Source of the DNA: Massilia aurea
GTDB taxonomy: Bacteria > Pseudomonadota > Gammaproteobacteria > Burkholderiales > Burkholderiaceae_D
DNA length: 64,000 nucleotides
Reading direction: 5' to 3'
NCBI RefSeq assembly: GCF_014200505.1
Contig: NZ_JACHBX010000003.1
Location: 310,001-374,000, forward strand
The notes below the pieces were generated by a model. That model had not been told where the DNA came from. It saw only the letters and a program-made list of their open reading frames with translations, and ran no database searches. The position numbers and the translations under genes were made by a program. This document shows, in pieces, positions 51,861 through 59,192 of the stretch (its first letter is position 1; each line of letters opens with the position of its first letter).

Positions 51861-52397
51861 ATGTCCCATTTTCGCCGCGTCCGCTCTGGCCGGACTTATT
51901 TCTTCACACTGGTCGCCTTCCGCCGTCGCCCCATCCTGTGTGACGATGCGATCCGTGCATCCTTGCGCACCGCATTCGAGCGGACGCGCCTGCGCCGTCC
52001 CTTCACGATCGACGCCATCGTGCTGATGCCGGACCATCTGCATTGCATCTGGACGCTGCCGGATGGCGATACCGACATCTCGACGCGGTGGGCACAGATC
52101 AAGCACCATGTTTCCTTTTCATGTCGCGATAACTATAACGATATCGTGCCTACCGAGTCACGCCGCCGTCGTGGCGAAGCCGCGATCTGGCAACGTCGTT
52201 TCTGGGAACATCAGATCAGGGATGACGACGACATGACGCGCCATGTCGATTACATTCATTACAACCCGGTCAGGCATGGTCACGTCACCAGTGCAGCGCA
52301 GTGGCCGTATTCATCGTTTGGGCGGTTTGTGAAAAACGGGATTTATCAGCCGGATTGGGGTGGCACCGAGGCAGCGCGGACGATGATGCTGGAGTAA
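51861..52397 (+). CDS. REP-associated tyrosine transposase (RAYT, Y1/TnpA-REP)
   Basis: A 178-residue Y1 single-strand nuclease/transposase. N-terminal SHFRRVRSGRTYFFTLVAFRRRPIL is typical RAYT. The HUH motif is VLMPDHLHCIW (about 54-64) and the catalytic tyrosine lies in DYIHYNPVRHG (about 130-140). RAYTs cut at GTAG sequences beside REP hairpins in single-stranded DNA; the surrounding REPs all begin with GTAG. The gene looks intact, with all motifs and a length normal for the family. Confidence 0.93.
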   Translation: MSHFRRVRSGRTYFFTLVAFRRRPILCDDAIRASLRTAFERTRLRRPFTIDAIVLMPDHLHCIWTLPDGDTDISTRWAQIKHHVSFSCRDNYNDIVPTESRRRRGEAAIWQRRFWEHQIRDDDDMTRHVDYIHYNPVRHGHVTSAAQWPYSSFGRFVKNGIYQPDWGGTEAARTMMLE

Positions 52398-52454
52398 TCG
52401 GCAGCGTCGGTTTTTTACCGCGTGGACAAGTGCGGTGATTTGATGCCAACGAGC

Positions 52455-52485
52455 ACCGCGTGGACGGCGTAGCCGTCCACCCTAC
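52455..52485 (-). repeat. GTAG-type REP, inverted copy downstream of the RAYT gene
   Basis: Reads ACCGCGTGGACGGCGTAGCC...GTCCACCCTAC on plus, i.e. GTAGGGTGGACGG on minus, hairpin stem GGACGGC/GCCGTCC. Opposite orientation to the two upstream copies. Confidence 0.88.
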
Positions 52486-52511
52486 CGCTAAGCGCCATCT
52501 ATCCGTTCAAC

Positions 52512-53294
52512 GTGTGCGATGATAATCAACATATCGACTTCCCCGTCTTTGCCATGCATCGCTTCAGCGCCAAGCCTTACTTGCAACGCGTGTGGGCCGA
52601 CTTCGGCAACGAGGTCGGCTTCGATGACTTCCCGTTCAACATTCCTGCCGTGCGCGAATTGCAATCGATCGAGTTCCACGCCGACGTGACCTTCTTCGTT
52701 GGCGAGAATGGCAGCGGCAAGTCGACCATGCTGGAAGCGATCGCGCTGGCACTGGGCTTTGGCATCGAAGGCGGTACGCTGAACAACCGCTTGCTGAACA
52801 CGTCCGGCGAGCACACCCGGCTGGCGGATCACATTCGGATGTCGCGCAGCACGCGCAGGCCTAGTGACGGCTATTTTCTTCGGGCCGAGAGCTTCTACAA
52901 TCTCGCGACCTACCTCGACCAGATGCCGCAGACCACCGGCTATGGCGGCAAGCAGCTGCATGCGCGCTCGCATGGCGAAGCATTCATGAGTGTGCTGCTC
53001 GACAAATTCAGAGGCAATGGCCTGTACCTGCTCGATGAACCCGAGGCGGCGCTCTCGCCCACACGCCAGCTGGCAGCGTTGCGGGCGATGCATCAACTGG
53101 TGCAGGATCAGTCGCAGTTCATCATCGTGACGCACTCGCCAATTCTGCTTGCGTATCCTGGCGCGAAAATTCTGGCATTCGACGGCAACGGCATTGCCGA
53201 GATCGCGTATGAGGACACGGAACATTACGCCGTGACGCGCGACTTTTTGAACCACTATCCGCGCCGGCTGGAACAGTTGCTGGCGCCGGATTGA
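52512..53294 (+). CDS. AAA/ABC-type ATPase, single-domain orphan
   Basis: A 260-residue soluble ATPase: Walker A FFVGENGSGKST (about 61-72), signature-like HARSHGEAF, Walker B GLYLLDEPEAALS, and H-loop FIIVTHSPILLAYP. It belongs to a widespread group of stand-alone RecF/ABC-like ATPases of unknown role with IPAVRELQSIEFHADVTFFVG at the front. No TOPRIM nuclease or membrane partner is adjacent, so neither an OLD-type defence system nor a transporter is supported. GTG 52512 or ATG 52554 may be the start; neither has a good ribosome site. Confidence 0.75.
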   Translation: MCDDNQHIDFPVFAMHRFSAKPYLQRVWADFGNEVGFDDFPFNIPAVRELQSIEFHADVTFFVGENGSGKSTMLEAIALALGFGIEGGTLNNRLLNTSGEHTRLADHIRMSRSTRRPSDGYFLRAESFYNLATYLDQMPQTTGYGGKQLHARSHGEAFMSVLLDKFRGNGLYLLDEPEAALSPTRQLAALRAMHQLVQDQSQFIIVTHSPILLAYPGAKILAFDGNGIAEIAYEDTEHYAVTRDFLNHYPRRLEQLLAPD

Positions 53295-53349
53295 GCATGG
53301 TGATTTAACCGGTCGACGCTATTCTCGGTTCATCGAGTGCGGGCCAGGA

Positions 53350-53712
53350 CTACTTCCATTCACCACGCTGGTTCACCAGCGTTTTCTTGCCCTCGGTGAC
53401 CACCAGCCGGCCATCGGCGTACACGGTGTAGTTCACGCGGCCCGAGCGAAATACATAACCCTGGAAGGCGCCGGGCGTGACGCCATCGGCTGCCATCGAA
53501 TGCATGGTCTTGCCACGCAGCTTGATTGCCTTGCCGGTTTTCTTGCTGGTGCCGGTGTAGCGCACGTCGTCGCAGGTGACGTTGCCCTCTTCGCACTGCT
53601 GCACGATCTTGACCGTAAAGCCGGACGTTTCAAGCGTTTGCTGCGTGGCGGCGTGGGCCGAAGCGGCGACTGCAAAGGCGGCCAGGGCGGCGAGATGAAT
53701 GGGTGGTTTCAT
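53350..53712 (-). CDS. Small periplasmic protein of unknown function
   Basis: A 120-residue protein with a clear signal peptide (HLAALAAFAVAASAHA, cleavage near residue 22) and a small mature domain with one cysteine pair (QQCEEGNVTCDDVRY) likely disulfide-bonded, followed by beta-rich GYVFRSGRVNYTVYADGRLVV. ATG 53712 has AGGAGA at 6 bp, deciding it against the longer open frame, which runs through the imuB end. I recognise no family. It is downstream of imuB on the same strand (about 97 bp). Confidence 0.7.
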   Translation of the reverse strand: MKPPIHLAALAAFAVAASAHAATQQTLETSGFTVKIVQQCEEGNVTCDDVRYTGTSKKTGKAIKLRGKTMHSMAADGVTPGAFQGYVFRSGRVNYTVYADGRLVVTEGKKTLVNQRGEWK

Positions 53713-53809
53713 GGATTCTCCTGTCGACTGTCGATCACTGAAGTATGCCTGACCGGGCCAAGCGGTCCGTTCGCTGGCGCGCGCTGGCGACGCGTCGACA
53801 GGCATCGCC

Positions 53810-55348
53810 TCAACCGAACAAGCCATGCAGAAACCAGCGCGGCGCGGCATCCTCGCCCGAGCCGTTGATGCGTTCGCGGTAGATCCAGTACAGCGCGTGG
53901 TCCTTGCCTTCGGCGATGAAGTAATCGCGCGTTTGCGTCTGGCTCCACCACCCCGCCTCGATGCGTTCGGGATTGGATGCCACCCGCAACGGCGAGCCAT
54001 AGAATGGCCGGTGGTCGCGCATCAATAGCGCAAGCGGCTTGGCCAGCAGCCAGCTTGGCCGGGGCAGGCTTTGCACATCGGGCGGCATCTGCGCGGCGCG
54101 TACCGCCGCGCTGACTTTCTGGTGCACCGGCACCCAAGCGTTGGCGATCTCGGGCCGGTAGTCGGCATGCGGCAGCGCCTGCAGCACGTTTTCAGGGCCC
54201 AGGCGCGCGACCAAGAGTTCGATCATGCGCATGCGGTCTTCTTCGCTGCCGCCGGGATCGGGAAACAGCGAGTCGGTCGGCGGCGCCATCGCCTGCAATT
54301 GCTGCGCTTCGAGCCGGATGCCGATCACGGGCGCGACGAGTTCGAGCTTACCCAGGCGTTCGCGCAGCAGCCGCATCAGGTGTTCGTCGCGCCACGTGGG
54401 TTCGGCCAGTGCTACCTCGACCGCCGTGGGCGGACACGCTACCCTGCCCCGCTCGTGCTCGAGCAGCAGCAGGATGCGCTCGACTGCCAGCTGGCGGGCG
54501 CACAGCCAGCCCGTCATCTGCAGTACCAGGTGATGGGCGCCGGCCAGCAGCAAGTCGGCGTGTTCGAGCCGGTCGAACAGTTCGAGCCGGGCCTGGAAGC
54601 GTTCGGGCGGCTCGATCCATTGCAACAGTTCGGGACTGTGGCCATACGCGGCGTCGAGCATGTCGAGCAGCGCGCGCCCGCAGCGCCGCTGCAGGCCGGG
54701 CCGGGGCAGGCGCTGCAATTCGTCCAGCCGGCGGCAACCGAGACCATCGAACCAGGCCGCGAACGGCCGCGCCGGTGGCAGCAGGCTCACTGGCAGGCGA
54801 TTGAGCCGCCGCACGAGCGAATCCATCTTGACCGCGCGCCCCGCATTGCGGCGCGCCAGCAGCCAGGCGCCGCGCGCGGTGGGCGCGCAGGCAATGCAAC
54901 CCGTAAAGCCAAGTGTGCGCAGATTGGCGCGCACCTGCGCGCACAACTGCCGGATGCCGCCGAACAGGCGCAGGCTGGCGCCGATGTCGAGCAGCAGCGT
55001 GGCTTCTTCGGCCAGCGCCACTTGCGGCGTGTACTGCAGCATCGCCATCGCCACTGCTTGCAAGGCCTCGGCCTCGCGCTCGTGGCTGCGCTGGACGATG
55101 CGCGCATCGGGCATCAGCATCAGCACGCCACCACGCCGCATGCCGGGCAGCACGCCTTCGATGTGCGCCGCCTTCGACAACGCCATCACCCGCTCCTGTT
55201 CCAGAACCACGATGCCGGGATCACCCGCAGCAGCATTGTCAGCATCGGCGCCATCGGCACCGCCGCCGTTGCTACTGCTATTGCACCAGCGTGGGCTGAA
55301 GACTTCGAGCGGTAGCTGGGGCAAATACAGGCCGATCCAGAGGCGCAT
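53810..55348 (-). CDS. imuB: ImuB, Y-family-like mutasome subunit (inactive polymerase)
   Basis: A 512-residue Y-family DNA polymerase homologue that acts as the hub of the ImuA-ImuB-DnaE2 mutasome via the beta clamp. N-terminal MRLWIGLYLPQLPLEVFSPRW is diagnostic. After residue 22 there is a Gly/Ala/Asp/Asn-rich insert (GGGADGADADNAAAGDPG) absent from typical members. The Y-family acidic active-site residues are not in their usual context, consistent with a non-catalytic protein; QSLPRPSWLL near residue 410 and the C-terminal region may hold the clamp motif. The start overlaps imuA by 71 bp. Confidence 0.9.
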   Translation of the reverse strand: MRLWIGLYLPQLPLEVFSPRWCNSSSNGGGADGADADNAAAGDPGIVVLEQERVMALSKAAHIEGVLPGMRRGGVLMLMPDARIVQRSHEREAEALQAVAMAMLQYTPQVALAEEATLLLDIGASLRLFGGIRQLCAQVRANLRTLGFTGCIACAPTARGAWLLARRNAGRAVKMDSLVRRLNRLPVSLLPPARPFAAWFDGLGCRRLDELQRLPRPGLQRRCGRALLDMLDAAYGHSPELLQWIEPPERFQARLELFDRLEHADLLLAGAHHLVLQMTGWLCARQLAVERILLLLEHERGRVACPPTAVEVALAEPTWRDEHLMRLLRERLGKLELVAPVIGIRLEAQQLQAMAPPTDSLFPDPGGSEEDRMRMIELLVARLGPENVLQALPHADYRPEIANAWVPVHQKVSAAVRAAQMPPDVQSLPRPSWLLAKPLALLMRDHRPFYGSPLRVASNPERIEAGWWSQTQTRDYFIAEGKDHALYWIYRERINGSGEDAAPRWFLHGLFG

Positions 55349-55985
55349 GGCGTTGCAGTAGTGAAGAACCAAGGGGCAGGAACAGCGGCGCGTCGCGCTG
55401 CGGTCCCCGGCGTTTGATGAAGTCGACCGTCATGCCGCCGGCGGCCGGACGCAGCGCAAGGCGCAGCGGCGCGGGCGACGCATCCTGCGCGGCAGACAGG
55501 GGGCGGAGCATGAAGAACAGGGTTTCGCCACCCTGCGCCGCCAGGTGCAGGCGGCGCAGGCTGTCACTGCGCACGTGGTTGGCCCAGAACAGCAGCGCAC
55601 CGCAACTGCCGCTGCGCAAGACCTGCTCGGCCGCCCACAGCGCATCGGCGCTGCGCGTCGAGCGCAGCCACAGCAATTGGGATGGATCGAGACCCAGCGC
55701 GGCCAGCGCCAGCGCCTGGGGTGGATGGGGTGGTTGCAGCAGCACGATGCGGCGCGATGCGCAGGCGGCCAGCGCCGGGCGCAGCAGCCGCATTTCGCCG
55801 ATGCCGGGTTGTTGCAGCAACAGGTCGACCAGAGTGCCGCCGGGCCAGCCACCGCCCGGCAACTGGCCCGACAAGGTGGCATGACCCGTGTCGATGCAGC
55901 GCGTGTCGGCATGCGCCAGCTGCGAGGCGCGCCACAGCGATGGGTGCAATGCCTCTGGTGCAGCAAAGATGGAAGAAGGATTCAT
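55278..55985 (-). CDS. imuA: ImuA, RecA-like mutasome subunit
   Basis: A 235-residue RecA/SulA-superfamily protein needed for damage-induced mutagenesis. N-terminal PEALHPSLWRASQLAHADTRCIDTGHATLSGQLPGGGWPGGTLVDLL is the ImuA start; the region GLDPSQLLWLRSTRSADALWAAEQ and LLFWANHVRSDSLRRLHLAAQGGETLFFMLRP follow. It lacks a full Walker A, as ImuA proteins do. ATG 55985 is 22 bp downstream of a LexA box; the frame opened further upstream runs through that box and is rejected. Confidence 0.9.
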   Translation of the reverse strand: MNPSSIFAAPEALHPSLWRASQLAHADTRCIDTGHATLSGQLPGGGWPGGTLVDLLLQQPGIGEMRLLRPALAACASRRIVLLQPPHPPQALALAALGLDPSQLLWLRSTRSADALWAAEQVLRSGSCGALLFWANHVRSDSLRRLHLAAQGGETLFFMLRPLSAAQDASPAPLRLALRPAAGGMTVDFIKRRGPQRDAPLFLPLGSSLLQRHAPLDRPVFAPATARSLQPTLVQ

Positions 55986-56007
55986 GATAGTGATAACAAT
56001 GCAAGTA

Positions 56008-56023
56008 CTGTATAAACGTACAG
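56008..56023 (-). promoter_or_regulatory. LexA (SOS) box of imuA-imuB
   Basis: CTGTATAAACGTACAG fits CTGT-N8-ACAG exactly, within TACTGT...ACAGTA. It is 22 bp before the imuA start and 118 bp before the divergent HepT-like gene, so it could affect both. Confidence 0.9.
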
Positions 56024-56141
56024 TACTCGTTGAAACGGGGCTTGGCAAGAGCTTTTCATTTTGTCTACGGTGTCGACACCTTGTAGATCAGCTCTTTGGC
56101 GCCATATATATTCTTCGTATCCTGTGATCATGGAGTTGTTA

Positions 56142-56591
56142 ATGAGCAACGCAGTGAGTGCCAAGACGAGTACCGATCTTCTGCTGAAGAAAGCCGGCAT
56201 CATCGAACGCTGCTGCAACCGCGCCCGCGAAGAATACGAGCGCGACCCCACGACGTTCACCGACGACATCACGCGCCAGGATGCGGCCACGCTCAACGTG
56301 ATCCGGGCCTGGGAAGCGGCGATCGAGATGGGTGACTACGTGATCGGCTGCGCGCGCCTGGGACCACCACAGGACGAGCGCGAGGTCATCACGCTGCTGG
56401 CCGGGCATGGCTGGATCGCGCCGACCGTGGCCGAAAACCTCAAGCGCACCGGCGAATTCTGCCGCGCCGAATGGGATTACCAGGCCGCCCCCCTGCCCGC
56501 CCTCGTCACGATCATCAAGCGCGGCCTTGGCGATTTCACCGATTACGCAGCAGCGCTGACGAGCGGCGCGCGCGCTGTCGGCCAACCCTGA
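56142..56591 (+). CDS. HepT-like (DUF86) protein lacking the catalytic motif
   Basis: A 149-residue all-helical protein matching the HepT/DUF86 toxin family: LLKKAGIIERCCNRAREEY, DITRQDAATLNVIRAWEAAIEMGDYVI and LAGHGWIAPTVAENLKR. The family active site R-N-x(4-6)-H, expected in FRNxxVHDY, reads FCRAEWDYQ, so the Asn and His are lost. No MntA-type nucleotidyltransferase antitoxin is adjacent. It is probably a domesticated or immune-neutralised remnant, divergent from imuA. ATG 56142 has GGAG 6 bp upstream (56132-56135). Confidence 0.75.
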   Translation: MSNAVSAKTSTDLLLKKAGIIERCCNRAREEYERDPTTFTDDITRQDAATLNVIRAWEAAIEMGDYVIGCARLGPPQDEREVITLLAGHGWIAPTVAENLKRTGEFCRAEWDYQAAPLPALVTIIKRGLGDFTDYAAALTSGARAVGQP

Positions 56592-56712
56592 CCATGTCTT
56601 GTCAGTGCGCCAACGGTGCGCCTGCTGGTATCATGCGCCTCTTTTGGGAGCGGGATTCTCTGGCGCCGGATGCGCCGGGTCGCCGCTTTCGCACTGACCA
56701 ATCAAAACAACC

Positions 56713-57303
56713 ATGACCCAACAGACCAATTTACCCGGCTTCTTCAGCCGCTTGTCGATCGCCTTCGGCGCCCTGTTCAAATCGCTCGGCGACGCCGAAT
56801 TTGCCGCGCGCGTGCGCGATGACGGCGTCGGCCCGACCGCGGCTCCGGCACCGGTACCTGCCCCGGCACCGGCACCTGCACCTGTCGTGAAACCAGCGCC
56901 AGCGCCGACGCCCCTGCGCGCGCCGACGCCGGATTCGGCCCTGCAACTGCTGAGCCTCTTCCAGCGCGAAGCGCGCCTGATCGACTTCGCCCACGAAAAC
57001 CTCACCAGCTATTCGGATGCCGACATCGGCGCCGCCGCACGCGTCGTGCACGAAGGCTGCGCGCGCGTGCTGCGCGAGCACTTCACGATCGAACCGGTGC
57101 GCAGCGAGGCTGAAGGCGCCCGCATCACGCTGAACGAAGGCTTCGATGCCGCCAGCGTGCGCCTGACCGGCAACGTGGTCGGCACGGCGCCGTTCAACGG
57201 CACCCTGAGCCATCGCGGCTGGCGCGCCGCCAGCGTCACGCTGCCGCAACTGGCCGAGCGCCACGATGCGCGCGTGCTTGCCCCGGCGGAGGTGGAACTG
57301 TGA
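56713..57303 (+). CDS. DUF2760 protein
   Basis: A 196-residue cytoplasmic protein with a short N-terminal amphipathic start (LPGFFSRLSIAFGALFKSL), an Ala/Pro-repeat linker (about 43-75) and the DUF2760 domain (LFQREARLIDFAHENLTSYSDADIGAAARVVHEGC). DUF2760 genes usually precede two Hsp70-like genes, as here, and are thought to be part of their complex; the function is not known. The stop overlaps the next gene's GTG by 3 bp. Confidence 0.85.
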   Translation: MTQQTNLPGFFSRLSIAFGALFKSLGDAEFAARVRDDGVGPTAAPAPVPAPAPAPAPVVKPAPAPTPLRAPTPDSALQLLSLFQREARLIDFAHENLTSYSDADIGAAARVVHEGCARVLREHFTIEPVRSEAEGARITLNEGFDAASVRLTGNVVGTAPFNGTLSHRGWRAASVTLPQLAERHDARVLAPAEVEL

Positions 57304-59192
57304 ACGACATCGTGAACGACCCATTGAACGAATCGTTGAACCATGCCGCCGAGCCGCGCTACGCCATCGGCATCGACCTGGGCACGACCCATAGCGCGCT
57401 GTCGTACGTCGACCTGCAGGCCAGCGATGGCGAACAGGCCGTCGATGCCGTGCTGCCGATCCCGCAACTGACTGCGCCCGGCACGATCGAAGCGCTGCCG
57501 CTGCTGCCATCGTTCCTGTACCTGCCGCACCCGGACGAACTACCGGCGGGCGAACGCGCGCTGCCATGGAGCGACACCGAAGAAACTGCGATTGCCGGCG
57601 AGATGGCGCGCAACCGCGGCGCGACCACGCCGATCCGCCTGGTTTCGTCGGCCAAGAGCTGGCTGTGCCACCCGGGCGTGGACCGCCGCGCCGCGATCCT
57701 GCCAACGGACGCGCCGGACGAAGTCACCCGTGTGTCGCCACTGGATGCATCGACCCACTACCTGCGCCACCTGCGCCAGGCCTGGAATGCTGCACACCCC
57801 GAAGCACCGTTCGACCAGCAATCGGTCACGGTCACCATCCCCGCCTCGTTCGATCCGGGCGCGCGCGAGCTGACGCTGGACGCCGCGCGCCTGGCCGGCT
57901 TTACGCCGACCCTGCTCGAAGAGCCGCAAGCGGCGCTGTACAGCTGGATCCAGGGCAGCGGTGGCCGTTGGCGCAAACAGGTCGCACCGGGCGACATCAT
58001 CCTGGTGGTCGACGTCGGCGGCGGCACCAGCGACTTTTCACTGATCGCGATCCTCGAACGCGACGGCAAGCTCGAACCGCACCGCGTCGCCGTGGGCGAC
58101 CACATCCTGCTGGGCGGCGACAATATGGACCTGGCGCTGGCCCACTTCGTGGCCCGCAAACTTTCGGCCAATGGCACGCAGCTCGACGCCTGGCAGATGC
58201 GCGCACTGACCTACGGCTGCCGCAGCGCCAAGGAAGCGCTGCTGGCCGACGCCAATGCGACGACGCACCCGATCGTGGTGCCAAGCCGCGGCTCGAAACT
58301 CATCGGCGGCTCGATCCGCACCGAACTCACGCGCGACGAAGTCACCGCCTTCATCACCGACGGCTTCTTCCCGCGCGTGGAAGCTTCAGCGCGGCCGACC
58401 GTGCGCGCCCGCGCCGGCCTGACCCAGCTTGGCCTGCCGTATGCGCAGGATGCCGCGATCACGCGCCACCTGGCCGCGTTCCTCGCGCGCCAGGCCGGCG
58501 CCACCGCCGAACTCGAAGGTTTCACTGGCCGCGTCACGGCCGACCACACCTTCCTGCATCCGAGCGCGGTGCTGTTCAACGGCGGCGTGTTCAAGTCGGG
58601 CATCCTGGCCCAGCGCGTGATGGACACCATCAACGACTGGCTGTACATGGAAGGCGCCGAACCGGCGCGCATGCTCGAAGGCGCCGACCTGGATCTGGCC
58701 GTCGCGCGTGGCGCGGCCTACTTCAGCTACGCACGACGTGGCGGCGGCGTGCGCATTCGCGGCGGTACGGCGCGCTCGTACTACGTTGGCGTCGAGTCGT
58801 CGATGCCGGCCATCCCGGGCATGGAACCACCACTCGAAGCCCTGTGCGTGGCGCCGTTTGGCATGGAAGAAGGCAGCGAACTCGAACTGCCGGGCCAGGA
58901 ATTCGGCCTGGTGATCGGCGAGCCGGTCACGTTCCGCTTCTTCGGCTCCACCACGCGCCGCCAGGACCGCATCGGCGACGTGCTCGAATTCTGGGGCCCG
59001 GACGAGTTGCACGAAATGAACGAGATCCAGGCCACGCTGCCGGCCGATGGCCGCGCAGCAGGTGATGTCGTGCAGGTAAAACTGCATGCGCTGGCGACGG
59101 ACGCCGGCACGCTCGAACTGCTGGCAGTGGCGCGTGACGGCCAGCGCTGGAAGATCGAGTTCGACGTGCGTACGGCGGCCGGGGTCCAGTGA
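57300..59192 (+). CDS. Hsp70-family protein (first of pair)
   Basis: A 630-residue Hsp70-like ATPase with phosphate-binding motifs GIDLGTTHSALSYVD (about 24-38) and VDVGGGTSDFSL (about 237-248), and LLGGDNMDLA. It departs from DnaK in the substrate-binding half: the C-terminal 150 residues are short and lack the lid. The GTG start overlaps the DUF2760 stop (GTGA). The same operon encodes a second, larger Hsp70. The group differs from DnaK/HscA and its clients are unknown. Confidence 0.88.
   Translation: MNDIVNDPLNESLNHAAEPRYAIGIDLGTTHSALSYVDLQASDGEQAVDAVLPIPQLTAPGTIEALPLLPSFLYLPHPDELPAGERALPWSDTEETAIAGEMARNRGATTPIRLVSSAKSWLCHPGVDRRAAILPTDAPDEVTRVSPLDASTHYLRHLRQAWNAAHPEAPFDQQSVTVTIPASFDPGARELTLDAARLAGFTPTLLEEPQAALYSWIQGSGGRWRKQVAPGDIILVVDVGGGTSDFSLIAILERDGKLEPHRVAVGDHILLGGDNMDLALAHFVARKLSANGTQLDAWQMRALTYGCRSAKEALLADANATTHPIVVPSRGSKLIGGSIRTELTRDEVTAFITDGFFPRVEASARPTVRARAGLTQLGLPYAQDAAITRHLAAFLARQAGATAELEGFTGRVTADHTFLHPSAVLFNGGVFKSGILAQRVMDTINDWLYMEGAEPARMLEGADLDLAVARGAAYFSYARRGGGVRIRGGTARSYYVGVESSMPAIPGMEPPLEALCVAPFGMEEGSELELPGQEFGLVIGEPVTFRFFGSTTRRQDRIGDVLEFWGPDELHEMNEIQATLPADGRAAGDVVQVKLHALATDAGTLELLAVARDGQRWKIEFDVRTAAGVQ

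Larger units (their letters stand above)
51686..52485 (+). mobile_element. REPtron: RAYT gene flanked by GTAG-type REPs
   Basis: Two direct REPs upstream (51686-51719, 51748-51780), a RAYT gene (51861-52397) and one inverted REP downstream (52455-52485), plus a REP fragment at about 52416-52427. This is the classic layout of a REP-associated tyrosine transposase locus. Such loci do not behave as ordinary insertion sequences; the enzyme is thought to mobilise REPs rather than itself. Confidence 0.85.

Noticed and set aside
51861..52397. An ordinary IS200/IS605 insertion sequence
   Set aside because: No TnpB, no IS-type ends; REP pairs and GTAG sites identify a RAYT locus instead.
52512..53294. 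An OLD-type defence ATPase
   Set aside because: No TOPRIM nuclease domain or partner gene follows; the protein is a stand-alone ATPase of a common housekeeping-like group.
56142..56591. An active HepT-MntA toxin-antitoxin system
   Set aside because: Catalytic Asn and His are absent and no nucleotidyltransferase antitoxin gene lies next to it.
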